A DNA stretch of 64,000 nt from Bremia lactucae (lineage: Eukaryota > Oomycota > Peronosporomycetes > Peronosporales > Peronosporaceae): assembly GCF_004359215.1 (NCBI RefSeq), contig NC_090622.1:2984798-3048797 (forward strand), written 5' to 3'. A model generated the notes under the pieces. It worked only from the letters and a program-made list of their open reading frames with translations. It was not told the DNA's origin and did not search any database. The position numbers were made by a program, and so were the translations under genes. Shown piece by piece: positions 10,126-20,699 of the stretch (position 1 is the stretch's first letter; each line of letters opens with the position of its first letter).

Positions 10126-12115
10126 GACTTCCATGCACTTGCGCACGAACTGATACTGGCGGGGCCGGTAAAAGTCGCGACTTACTGTGAGATAAGTTCT
10201 CTCACGTCCACGATGCCCACTTGGTGGTGCATCGTGACACTCATACATGATCCGCCAGCACAAATCATTGTGAGTTGCGACGACGACACGTGGAGTGTCG
10301 CCGGCAACGGCTGTGTAATACAATAAGCCGTTGCGTGCTGTGTATCGATTGGATGACAATCGATATGAAGCCGATAAATCGTTGAAATATTTATCGGATG
10401 GATTCATCAGATAATCCATTAGACGCAGAAGGTCTTTATCTTCTGCATAGGCTTTCTTTATGTCATCAAACAAGGTTGATGACGGAACACTTGAAATGAA
10501 TGTTGCAAACAAACAGTGGGATTATTTTCACTGTTGGAATGCGCAGCCAGTTCGAAGTCGGGTCGGCATGATAACGCATCAGCGACGACATTCAAACGGT
10601 CTGGTTCATATTCCACGGAGAAATTATACTCCACGAAGAAGGATAGCCACCTCGCCATTCTTTGCGAGAGGTGTGGGCTATTTACGGCCGTACGTAATGA
10701 CGCATGGTCCGTATATACGATGAACGGTCTATCTGCGAGGCAATAGACCGTAAACTTAGCCAGTGCATATTTCATGGCAATGAATTGCTTGTCATGCACT
10801 GGGTAATTGCGTTCAGCTGGTTGCAGCTGACGCGATTGGTAACAGACGACGCGCTCCGCACCGTCCGTATCGTAGTGCATTACCGCACAGCCGATTGCAA
10901 AATCGCTGGCGCCACAGACCACATGGAATGGCCAGTCTTGATCTGCAATCGCCCATCTTAGCGATTGCATCAAGCTTTGCTTGATACCTTCAAAGGAACG
11001 CTGACAATTAGCGTTCCGTAGCCATTTCTCGTCTTTTTAAAGAGACGAGAGAGATAGCCTGTCATCTCGGCATAATTGCGAGAATACTTGTGCATGTACG
11101 CCGCTAATCCAAAACACTTTCTTAGCTCCTTTGGCCAGCCAGTAATTGCCTTGATCTTTTCGGGATCAGGGGTGTTTTCCGACGATGCACCCAAGAAGTG
11201 GTATTTCACTTGCAGCGAATGCACACTTCTTCAGATTTTGCGTACAACTTATGCTTTTCGCATATGTGTAAGAACCTGACAAACGTGAGTTTTATGAAAT
11301 TCCACACCCGTCTCTTCGTTTATTGCCCGACTATGGACGAATACATCGTCAAAATAACTCGGTGCGAATTCTCGCACCGGCCTCAACAAATTCGTTACAT
11401 CTGTTGAATGTTGCAGGGGCATTACTAAACCCCTGAAGCATTACTAGCCATTCCCAGAGCATCCCACTGGGAGTGCTCACTGATGTGTACGGGATGTCCC
11501 GTTCTCGCATAAGGATTTGATAAAATCCATCTATCAGATCTATAGACGAAAAGATGGTACTCTAAGACATACCATCTATGATTACGTCTTCTCTAGGTAT
11601 TGCAGCATTCAGTTTATTGAATGCGTGCACTTTCCGCCACCCTCCTGTGGCCTTTCGCACACAGAAGATCAGAGAGCTATGCGGGGAGGTTGACTTCCCT
11701 CCATGGCCCGCTTTTAATCGATCGATAAAGAATTTATCGATCACAAGTACTTGTTCACGAGGCAGTGGCCACTGCTTCATGACACAGTACTTCGAGCCCA
11801 GTTTGAGCTCGATCTCATGTCGAGTGCCTTTATCCTTTTTATGACAACTCGCATGGAACTGCGTCAGGGAATACATCCCTGAATTCAATCAAATCTTTGT
11901 ATAAAGAATTTGTCTTAAGAGACCCCCAGGATTGAGTAGTATATCTCTCAATCCGAGTCTTCACATCGAGGACACTTTCGTCCATCGATGAGCTGCTGAG
12001 TACCAGCTCGTTCTCTGCAAAAATTACCGCTGACCGAATGTCGGTTAAGTATTCGTCCTCTGTGACGAGTACGCAGATCTGCTTGATTCTATAACTATGC
12101 AGATCTCTCAAGAAC
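10126..12115 (-). pseudogene. Family A RT, RNase H and integrase N-terminus
   Basis: Minus-strand pol read from right to left. The order is RT N-terminus (12111-11562, with YCVMKQWPLPREQVL), an RT region with stops, RT thumb (11224-10970), RNase H (10973-10458, with VVCGASDFAIGCAVM, YTDHASLRTAVNSP and VADALSCRPDFE), then the H-H-C-C zinc-binding start of integrase (10512-10126, with YECHDAPPSGHRGRE). It would copy the element RNA and begin integration. Stops and frame changes, and loss of the integrase core, make it inactive. Confidence 0.85.
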
Positions 12116-12164
12116 CGCTTGGGTTCTAGGGTTGGTAATTAAGTTATCTCCGAGGAAGTTAACT

Positions 12165-12640
12165 TCGGAAATGCAACTTGCATTTGCTCGTCGACGATGT
12201 GACGAGCCCTTATGGCATCGTCCAACTGGACAAACCATCTTAAGAGGGAGTCTTCTGTGACTCCCTTATACTTAAAAGATGTCAATCTTTAAGGTTTCAG
12301 GACGACGCGTGTGCGTCATCCAGGTACAAGGGTTTGTACCTGTTGTAACTTCAACAGCTCTGCCTGTTAAGAGTCTTGCTTAATCAGTTCTTCTTCGCCT
12401 CGTCAAGTTCATGTTGCATGAACTTGGCGATGGCTGGATGGAGGGCATCTCTGTCCAAACCGGACAGCAGGCCAAGATGGCATCGTTCCCTACGGTCGAG
12501 CTCATTCGTTCGACCGCACTCCTTTCTATGTCACTTCGAAATAAGTAGCTATCACGCGAAACGTGATGCGTATTTCCGTTATCATTTAACATGTCCATGT
12601 TAGGTGATGGAACTGTGACCCTTGGATAGACCAACAAATG
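12165..12640 (-). pseudogene. Family A gag N-terminal remnant
   Basis: Minus-strand fragment homologous to the first part of gag at 60.6-61.05 kb, including MSSTVGNDAILACCP near 12500. It is joined directly to the RT N-terminus, so the capsid C-terminus, zinc knuckle and protease were lost by deletion. A primer-binding-site-like TGGCAGCATTTG adjoins the LTR. Confidence 0.7.
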
Positions 12641-12649
12641 CTGCCAGGT

Positions 12650-13080
12650 GTAACAGGGCACTACTGACTTTTACTGCTTCAGTACAAGTCCACTTCGCAC
12701 TGCCTCAGTGCGGTGGGCCTCACGTCACTTCACGTACACCAGTACTTGCAGAGGAAGACTCTCTTTAAACACTTACTTTTTTTAAAGAAAATTAAAAAAA
12801 GCTGTATATAATATAATAATGTTTTTGTGCTTCTATCTACTTATACTAAATTAATTATGAATAATACAAAACATAAAGTCTTATCTGTCTCTCTCTTTGC
12901 GCGCGTCCAGCGCTACCTGGACGCGGAGAAAGTAGATACAATGGTGTATATATCGACCAATGGATAAGCTTTTGGAATATTACCATAATAGGTAATATTC
13001 TCCAAACTTTATTTACCTTTTAGATAATATATGAATTAAAAACCTCTAAATATTACTTTTATGTGAAGATACACTTGTGG
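12650..13080 (-). repeat. Family A LTR (5' LTR of minus element)
   Basis: About 431 bp, homologous to the 1527-1967 and 61086-61551 LTRs. The left end TGTAACAGGGCACTACTG is intact. The outer right end is worn and lacks the final GTTACA. It interrupts the short ORF at 13.1-13.3 kb. Confidence 0.8.
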
Positions 13081-13338
13081 GTGGTTGCTTGTGCTCATGG
13101 TAAAATTGAAATGTAAGCATGCATTTCTGCAAAGTTGGTAGAAGCAACGTAAAATTATTTTATGCTTAGCTTGACCTTCAAAGACTTTAACATTCATTCC
13201 CTTACCGCTTATTTCCAATTCAACTTCTCCCTCGCGCCTCGGTTTGCTGCTCTTTCTTTTCGCTCTTTTTATAACTTGCCAACCAATTGCGGGCGCTCTT
13301 GGCTTTTTCTCACCTGTTGGAAACCGTACATTTAACAT
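13081..13338 (-). pseudogene. Unrecognised ORF truncated by LTR
   Basis: A minus-strand frame from ATG at 13338 starts MLNVRFPTGEKKPRAP and is lysine/arginine-rich (IKRAKRKSSKPRREGE). Its 3' end runs into LTR sequence at about 13080 and stops inside it (13036). Composition differs from the transposon frames around it, so it may be the start of a host gene cut by the insertion. I do not recognise a family, and it could also be chance. Confidence 0.3.
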
Positions 13339-14009
13339 CGCCAAACAAAACACGGTTTCTGATGTGCCCAGGGGCAGTCACACCCAACCGGCTCCCAAAA
13401 AGTTTGGTTAACATTTCCCACTAAGATTTGACGAGAATTGTTTTTGACAAAAAAGTGAGCAGTATTTTAACATGGGTTCGAATAGAGGGGGTTGATTCGG
13501 AATAATTTGGTGTGAACGATTAAAGAGCAGAAGGACTGAGAGGATAATTAAACCGACCAGTTTTAAAGCACAAAGCGTCGCTGCTGCTCAGAATATGGAT
13601 TGTAGATGAAGCTCCAATCATTAAACAGTATCCGCTGTTACAATGATACTTCCCAATTTTGATGAAATTTGTGTTGCAACATACTACCTTATGTTTATTG
13701 CATTAGTCTTAGTACAAGTCGTCAGTATGTTCACCAGTTCATCATGACCATGCTAGGAGCTATTCAGCCTTTTGTGTAGGAATTTTCGTCGGAGCTTTTG
13801 TGGCATCGTCATCCGCCGACTCAGTCGTCGCGTCAGGATACGCCAGCGGTATCATTGCTCGAGTTCTCAATAGAGACTTTGCAGCGGTTTAGAGTACAGA
13901 CATACATATTTTCCACATAATTTAAATCGTCATATCCTCTTTGTACGTTACGTAAATTCAGAAGTGATGTGCACCACATCGTCCCAAGCTATGTCGTGAT
14001 GCGTTAGTC

Positions 14010-15182
14010 ATGAGCGGCTGGTTGATAGCTGTTCACTGCGGCGCTGGGCGCTACAGTTCCTCAACCGAAGCATCGTATCTTTCATTAATACGCTCGGCTC
14101 TCACAGACGCTCATGACGTCATAACGAACTCAACTTCTCCTCCTACTGCGGCGCAATTAGCGGTTCGTTTGTTGCATTCATTCGAGCACAGCCCCCTCAC
14201 AAATGCGGGCTTTGGTTCGAACTTAACCGAAGAAGGACGAGTCGAATGCGAAGCCAGTGTGGTCTGTGGCCAGACGCATCTCGTTGGTTGCTGTGGAGCT
14301 GTGACGGGTGTCAAAGAGCCAAGTGCCTTGGCGCTTAAGTTGCTCGAGCAAGTGCAAGGAAATGATTCGACCTCTTCGTTTGCATTTGGCCGACAGCCAC
14401 CACTCGTGGTAGTCGGCGAGCACGCGCGACGCTTGGCACGTGAGTTTGGCCTTGAGACAGCAGCCGAGGATGGCGATGTACTCAAGAAGTATCAAATTAC
14501 AGCAAAGGCACACGAGCATTTTATCAAGTGGCACGAACGCTTTCAAGCATTACGCGGATCGACAGATGACGACGACGAGCGCTTAGATACAGTCGGAGCC
14601 ATTTGCATGGACCCAAAAGGAAATGTGGCCGCGGCATTGTCAAGCGGTGGTGTGGCGTACAAAATTCCTGGTCGATTGGGCCTTGCAGCGTGTCCACGAA
14701 TGGGCTGTGACGCGTCGAATGGGCAATTTTGTGCACTCAAGTGTCGCAAAAGAAAGCGACGGAAGCAAAAAAAGGTAAAAAACGCATTTGCCGTAGCTTG
14801 CACGGGGCGAGGAGAGCGTTTTATTCAAAGCGCATTGGTCACGTTGTTGACTCTTCGATTAAGAAAGTCTACTAATTTGGAGCAGTGTCTTCGCAAGGCT
14901 TTTATTGAAGCGAGCGACGCGAATGGTGGGGTTGGGGTTGAAGGAGGCGTCTTGGCGTTTGTGTCACCGCACGAGGCAACATCTGGGCTGCGGCAAATTC
15001 AACTTGGTGCGGCGTTTACGACGCCATGCATGGGTGTCGGGTACTTGCAATGCCAAGATGATGCTACGAAGCTGCAAGTGCACGCGCAGATTTTGCGTCA
15101 GCCTGCTTCTAGTTTTGTAGTCGGGAAGAAGCAGAGCCTATCGACTCACGTTTCAATTTTGCATCTTGATGTTGAAAAGTAA
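14010..15182 (+). CDS. Taspase-like threonine aspartase
   Basis: Single-exon 390-residue protein of the Ntn-hydrolase asparaginase-2/taspase group (peptidase family T2). Members cleave themselves before a threonine, which then acts as nucleophile. Taspase-1 cuts protein substrates after Asp, including MLL and TFIIA in animals. The start LIAVHCGAGRY matches the family N-terminus. NAGFGSNLTEEG follows at about 65-76. LDTVGAICMD at 192-201 places the scissile Asp193-Thr194, followed by NVAAALSSGGVAYKIPGRLG. The C-terminal GVGYLQCQDDATK is also taspase-like. A Lys/Arg-rich insert (about 244-256) could be a nuclear signal. Length is close to human TASP1 (about 420). The ATG follows a stretch without upstream coding signal. 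Substrate in this organism is unknown. Confidence 0.85.
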   Translation: MSGWLIAVHCGAGRYSSSTEASYLSLIRSALTDAHDVITNSTSPPTAAQLAVRLLHSFEHSPLTNAGFGSNLTEEGRVECEASVVCGQTHLVGCCGAVTGVKEPSALALKLLEQVQGNDSTSSFAFGRQPPLVVVGEHARRLAREFGLETAAEDGDVLKKYQITAKAHEHFIKWHERFQALRGSTDDDDERLDTVGAICMDPKGNVAAALSSGGVAYKIPGRLGLAACPRMGCDASNGQFCALKCRKRKRRKQKKVKNAFAVACTGRGERFIQSALVTLLTLRLRKSTNLEQCLRKAFIEASDANGGVGVEGGVLAFVSPHEATSGLRQIQLGAAFTTPCMGVGYLQCQDDATKLQVHAQILRQPASSFVVGKKQSLSTHVSILHLDVEK

Positions 15183-15643
15183 GCGAAATGGGCAGTTATG
15201 GACGACTCGTTTCGTAGGTTTAGAATAACTAGAGATTACCTTTTGATATTCCTACTGTTTAAAGTGCGCTTGCAAATTGTCACGTTTTATGTATCGTATT
15301 GAATTTGCGTACAGTTAAATCAAATCTAGGCTAGTAAAAGTCTACTAAATGTGCACGAAATAGAGTACTTAGCCATTAATGGTAAAGTGTGCCGTTGCAT
15401 GGATTGTCAATGCTGTGAACCAGGAAAGATGTCGTACCCTACTTTTGGAACCGTAGCCTTTGCGAAGCAAGGCAAATGAAACACGACCCATATTGTCAAT
15501 TGACGTGGCAAATGAAACACGATCCATATTGTCAATTGACGTAGACGCTGGTATTTCGCGAAGACGAGGCGTTCGATGGTTAATCCTCGGCCATTAAAAA
15601 CCGATAATACAAAAATGCGTTGGTGTAGACAAAGTAGCTTCAT
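15183..15643. other. Spacer after taspase gene
   Basis: Non-coding stretch with the 3' UTR of the upstream gene. Apart from a 36-bp tandem duplication (15471-15542) I see no gene. A minus-strand ORF across it exists only because the duplicated unit has no stop in that frame. Confidence 0.45.
15471..15542. repeat. 36-bp tandem duplication
   Basis: Two adjacent 36-bp units (15471-15506 and 15507-15542) differ by one base. Each ends with the palindrome GTCAATTGAC. A near match to the unit end (GACAATTGAC) recurs at about 16038, at the end of the nearby LTR. Confidence 0.8.
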
Positions 15644-16042
15644 TGTAATGGGGGTGTCCCTTTACATAAATATTATTTCCTATAAAGAGAATCATAAATA
15701 TTTTCCTCTTTCATCACAGTGGCCTTCAACAGTAATTATTAATATTGGTTGATTTAAGTTTTACATCAACCCGCCAATCGTTAATAGACGAGAGGTCGAT
15801 AAGCTGTATTAAAATATTAAGTTCCTATGTAACGATCTTCTATCTACTGACTTTTAATATATCAAACTATGTGTGGCGCCTCCTTGCGCACCGCCCAGAG
15901 TAGCTAAGATTTCTTAGCTACTTTTTATAACCTTCCTCTGCACGTCAGTGTACGTGAAGTAATCGAGGCATTTCACATTCACTGTTATCAATGAAAGTTG
16001 GCTAGTACTGTTATCAGTTCTAGCGAAAGGTGACCTTTGACA
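15644..16042 (+). repeat. Family C solo LTR with inverted core
   Basis: Plus-oriented LTR beginning TGTAATGGGGGTGTCCC and ending in a worn form of GGTGCCCCGTTACA. Both outer parts align with the reverse complement of the LTR at 35091-35600. The middle (about 15796-15893, from CTGTATTAAAATATT to GGCGCCTCCTTGCGC) is in the opposite orientation. No internal element sequence flanks it, so it is a solo LTR. No clear target duplication. Confidence 0.65.
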
Positions 16043-16374
16043 ATTGACACATTTAGATACTGCAGGTCTTGTACAGCTCAGTGTCAACTAATTTAAATCA
16101 AGTAAAGGACACTTGTCTTTTGATAAAGCATCGAACCAGATATAATATTACTATCTATAACAGCGTGAAGGGAAATATATAAGAGCATGTATATTACGTG
16201 AAATGTGTGACGCACTAAGAAAGAAGAAATAGCACGCTACAAAGCTCACAGCAAAGCCAACTTGTCCAACTCATATCAAAATTTGGATTCGTGGCACCTT
16301 TATCCAGAAGCACGACTCAATAGTTCCCTATCTTACAGATACAAAAGAGCCTGCTTCGCCATACAGCTGCCAGA

Positions 16375-17778
16375 TTACAGCACGCTGATGTTGTCGCGTG
16401 GGGTGCGCATGCCAGTGAGTACACAATCGGGCACACCTGTTACAGGCGTCTTGCTCTCGAGAGCGTCCAGTGCCTTCTTTTTCTTCCGTACCGCAAAGAT
16501 TGCCGCTGCCGCAACCATTCCCGCCATGCCTCCCAACGAGGCGACAACAATTGTCGTACTCCCCGAGTTACTCTGCTCTGATTGGGTATTAATCTGCTGT
16601 ACATTATTAGGGTCGGATGCAGGAGTGCCGCCAATTTGCTGCGATAACCCGCTCTTTGTCAACGACTGCTGCTCGTTCGAGGAGCGGTACACTGGCTGCA
16701 TGAACCCCACTTTGCGTGATTGAGGGACATTTCCATCCAACGAGCCAGGCGTGGGCGGATTCGATGGCTCGTCCTTACTTCCCAAACTCGTTTTAAATGG
16801 CTCGGGGTCGAGTTGCGTTGTTTGTGTCTCTGGACTCGGTAGCTGCACTTGCTCCGGAGACTGCGGCTCTTCTGTCGTTGGCACAAATTCATTCGGTGGC
16901 GGTTGCTCCTGCGCAGGGCTCTCGTCCTTAACTGGAGCCGGAGCTTGCGTGGTCGGAGGCGACGTCGGCGCGTCGGTTGGAGGCGACGTAGGCGCTTGGG
17001 TTGGCGCCTCTGTGGGAGCTTGCGATGGGGACGAGGTCGGGGCGGGCGGTGGAGCCACGTAAGACGGTGGAGCGGTCTTTGCATCGCCTGAACCGCCTGG
17101 GCAGAACGTGAGGTCAAAGTTCGTCGAAAGGGGACACGTGTGGGTCTTATTGTCGTCCTTAGGAAAGTGATACGCATCCAGGCATCCGTCATTCAAGCAC
17201 GTGAGCTCAACGCATCGGTGTCCGTCGACCTGGGAGGGCGTGATCTGCATGGGTTTATTGAACCCCACGCCGCCCGTAAGGTCCTTACATGCTAGCAAGG
17301 TTGGACAGTATTCGGGCTAATCAAGTTTAAAAAAACACAGCAGACAAAAAACACATAAGAGTCCACCAAAAAAAAAAGCAATTTTTTCGCCGGGTTTTTT
17401 AAACGTACGCCACTTTTCGGACCAGTTGGGATGATACTGATGTCAAGCCAAATTTTATTCATCCCACCCGAGAACTCGGCCACTAATATTCATAAAAAAA
17501 ACATTAGTTGTGTTTGTTATGTTTTTGTAATCTTTTTTTTGTTACGTACACGTTGCTTGGGCATCGGCGCCCCACTTGAAAACGTGCGACGGTGAGAAAG
17601 GGTCGATGGTCTTCACGGTCGAGCCGCCAGAGGCCACCCACTCAGTGTTAACGTTCCCAGGCCTCACGTGCACGAGCGGCAGGTCACCGGAGCACTGATT
17701 ATACACGTTGATGTCGTAACTCCGAGTAGTTCCAAGGAGCAGCGCAAGACTCGCGAGAACGCGCGGAAGCATGACCAT
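16375..17778 (-). CDS. Secreted, membrane-anchored thaumatin-like protein
   Basis: Three exons on the minus strand: 17778-17550, 17482-17409 and 17316-16375 (414 residues). The introns are 67 and 92 nt; both start GTACGT and end AG, and the frame is kept. An ATG at 17778 gives a signal peptide (MVMLPRVLASLALLLGTTRS). A short thaumatin-like domain follows, with LAEFSGGMNKIW spanning the first junction, PEYCPTLLACK at the start of exon 3, then CLDAYHFPKDD and CPLSTNFDLTFCP. About eight Cys could form disulfides. Next comes a Pro/Thr/Ala-rich stalk, a single membrane helix (TIVVASLGGMAGMVAAAAIF) and a basic tail. Family members bind or cut beta-glucans; here a wall or surface role is inferred. 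The GTG at 17823 is less likely as start. Confidence 0.8.
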
Positions 17779-19805
17779 ACTGGGAGTCTGTACGCTGTTG
17801 CTAATCTCGTCGACGAGACGCACGGGCGTGGAGGAATATTCCTGAATGATGGAGCACCGAAGTTAACGTGCCCACCTATGCTTTTTTCTCTACCACGCAA
17901 CCGAACGACTTGGGCAGGACCTGCAGGACAGCATTCATCTGTTGCATAGAGCCAGTCGACGAGGCAAGGGTCGTCCTTTTTCCACTTGAACACCAAAACC
18001 ACGATTTTGGACCACAGTACCTACTTTGTAAAGAGAGTAACGATATTAAAATCATCTTTTTTACACGAAATTTGACGGAACGGAACATCGTAGAACTACG
18101 AATCAAGTGTGCTAAAAATTATTGCTACTTATAAGTGTGTATTATTTTGCTTGTTTTGTTTTTTTGTTGCTCTTCGACATTTCACCAATGAAATTGATGA
18201 AGATGAACACTTCGCGCACTTTGGTCTTGTTCGTGTCATGATAGAGGCGCTATTTTCAGACAATTAGCAGATGCATTTTTAAATACTGTGAGCGTTAGGT
18301 AAACAAAATAACCGCTCGAAAGGCGAAAATCGCATTTTTCGTTTCCGACAACTTGTGGTTACAGCAGCTGAGAGGACCTTTTTTAGATTACGAACATGCT
18401 CGTCTCCAATCAAAAAATACGTATATTATATACTCTCCTCGCCCTTTGATGGCAAAAGAGAGACTTGATTAATCCGACAAGTAAACCCTTAAGTCATGCA
18501 ACTAACACAATTAAGAGCTACAGCCGACTTGCGAACATTTTAGAAATCTATCTAAGAAACCCTTCCATAATTTTCGCATCAGGTTTTTACATTTTCGCTA
18601 TTGAGTGTATTGGAAACAATTTTCCAATCCTACTGTATTTATTAAAAATGCATTTAAATCTGACGCTATCGAATCGGCTTTCCTGAGGAAAAACTTATGA
18701 AAAGTGGCTAAATCACAAAAAACAGATTCTTCGATATTTTAGAATGGCACTCTTCGGCTAGAGCTATTGTCACACTTTTTGTTGCGAGATTAGGCTCACA
18801 TATCCATTTTCGAAAGACGGTCGTTGATGTTATAGCGAAGAGGCTTTCGTGCTCGGTTTCAGTACCATTTCGAGTATCCTGAAAGGTCCCTTTATGTTAT
18901 ATTAATTGCATTCCAATGCGTAATAACATCCAGCCATCCATCCTTCCGTGGACTTGACGACTTAATGATGAAAGAGAGCACACCCCTGGTTATAACCCTC
19001 GAAGTAATCGACTTTCAACATTGTGTCTGTAACTTATCGTGTTGACGTAACTATATTAAGGGCTCTCTACCCTAATATTCTAAAGATAAGAAAAGTCGCT
19101 GGAATTATGTATGTCGGCGTTCCTCTCATAAGATTTGCCGTATTGAATTCATATCGAAATTCTATTCGCTTGAAGCGTAACTCACACAAGGTGCCTTTTG
19201 CACCACGATACAACAATTGCTTGATTGTCAATCACTAGTATCCACACAATGCCAAATAGAGGAATTGCACAAGCTCTCATTCGTATCTTGGTGCAATTGT
19301 AAATTGGCGCTTAATAGCACGATACCAATTTGACGGAGGTGCAATAACAGTTGAATGTCAATTGTTCGGTTATCAGCGTAAATGCTCTCTTAGGTGCAGA
19401 CATCATGTCCTACGCTTTTACTATTTAGGGTGGGCGCCTAAAAACCATGGGAACTTCGTCCGTCTGTGAAAAAAGAAAGGAAACGACAATAACACTTTCT
19501 TTGTACAGGCATATATACCACGACCATCCGGTTGATTAGTGATAATAATGAATAGTGATCGTAGAGTTTGAGAATTGGAAAAAGTCGGCAAAAAAACTCG
19601 TTGTTCATAAAAACCCTTCACCATACAGAGCGGCAGAATTAATAGGACACTGCGATGATGTCTCACGGCACCTCTCGCCGCGAGAGTAAACAACAGACTT
19701 GACACCTTAATATGTAAGAGCTTATGGACGGTCTGGGGGTTCCAGCGAGAAAGTCTACCACCAATTACGCAATTAAATAAATTTATATAGTAAAGAGGCG
19801 TTGAG
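17779..19805. other. Spacer without recognisable gene
   Basis: About 2 kb between the thaumatin-like gene and an LTR. Several short ORFs occur, but none has a motif, intron pattern or composition I can support. The right half is AT-rich. The first part should hold the promoter and 5' UTR of the minus-strand gene. Confidence 0.4.
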
Positions 19806-20243
19806 TGAAACGGGTGCCCGTTTCATAGCTATTATTTCCTATGAGAGGAAATAAATATAGAAGTACTACATTGTATTTTTTTTTTAATTTAGACTTAGTT
19901 GTTCCAATATTACCAAATTTGGGAATATTGACGCAACAGGACATTAAAAAGTCCTATTGACTACTTGATTTAAGTTCAAATCCACCCCACCAATCATTAC
20001 GGAACACGTGGGCGTCGCGCAAGTGGGCTCATTGCATAGCTAGTTAGTTATATATTTAGCCAGTTAAAAAACTATCGTCATGAAAAAGCTTAGAAACTTA
20101 TTACACTTTTAATTTTTCCCTTTTCTAAAACCTTAGAATTTACATTTAGTTGCTAAAACTTATTAGCTACTTATAATCTTCCTCTGAATGTCGTGTACGT
20201 GAAGTAGTCGAGGCACCACCTCCTACTTCGCGCACAGCACAAT
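19806..20243 (+). repeat. Family C LTR, 3'-truncated
   Basis: Plus-oriented LTR from TGAAACGGGTGCCCGTTTCA (a changed TGTAACGGGTGTCCC start) through the CCTCTGAATGTCGTGTACGT block. It stops before the terminal GTTACA, where it meets an oppositely oriented LTR piece. The core is in normal orientation, unlike the copy at 15.6 kb. Confidence 0.65.
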
Positions 20244-20438
20244 CGTGTCTTTTGACCGATTGGCGGGGTTGATTCAAATTTTAATCAACCAATCAATAGA
20301 ACTGATGTCTTATTGCGTTAATTTGAAATATTCAAACTAATAAGTCAAAATTAATAAAAATAATAATTTTGTACTTTCTTTACTTATTCCTCTCATATGA
20401 AATATTAAGTATTCCTCTTTTAGGAAATAATATTTATG
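20244..20438 (-). repeat. Family C 3' LTR fragment
   Basis: U3-side part of a family C LTR in minus orientation, matching 35360-35580 and 49200-49430. The outermost bases (normally ACACCCCGTTACA) are deleted, so LTR sequence passes straight into the polypurine tract on the right. It belongs to the minus-strand element extending to about 28 kb. Confidence 0.65.
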
Positions 20439-20452
20439 CACCCCTCCCTTTA
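20439..20452 (-). other. Polypurine tract (3' end of minus element)
   Basis: On the minus strand this reads AAAGGGAGGGGTG just before the LTR, as needed to prime plus-strand DNA. The same tract is at 38751-38763, and a similar one (AAGGTAGGGGTGA) is at 57981-57993. Confidence 0.6.
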
Positions 20453-20699
20453 CCAACAGTCACAATAGTGACTGATGTGAAGTGACAGAGAAATATTATT
20501 ATGTCTTTCCATGTAGTTTTTTTGCACTATTGGTTTCAAATCCATAAACTTTCCAATTTTATTGCATGGTGACTGGTATAAGTCACCTGCTGCTACTACC
20601 AATGCAAGTGCTTGGACAAGTCACCTGATACTTCCATTGTAGGTAACTGGCACGAGTCGGCGTCATTGCCCGACTCAGTGAATACTGTGAAGGTCTCCG

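Noticed and set aside
14111..14828. Several minus-strand ORFs within the taspase gene
   Set aside because: Shadows of a well-supported plus-strand gene with clear motifs.
15407..15643. Minus-strand ORF with repeated RQLTIW-VFHLP
   Set aside because: The repeat is a DNA tandem duplication; a 36-bp unit keeps the frame open by chance. No family match.
16751..17091. Gly- and Arg-rich plus-strand ORFs opposite the thaumatin-like gene
   Set aside because: They mirror the Pro/Thr-rich stalk codons of the minus-strand gene; no independent support.
17668..18134. Overlapping ORFs on both strands upstream of the thaumatin-like gene
   Set aside because: They overlap its first exon and 5' flank, contain no motif, and composition looks random.
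18465..18686. Hydrophobic 73-codon ORF
   Set aside because: AT-rich sequence easily produces Leu/Ile/Phe-rich frames; no start context, intron or neighbour supports it.
19185..19420. Possible small RNA or tRNA in the 19.2-19.4 kb spacer
   Set aside because: Repeated GGTGCAAT-like words occur but no cloverleaf or intergenic promoter pattern could be drawn.
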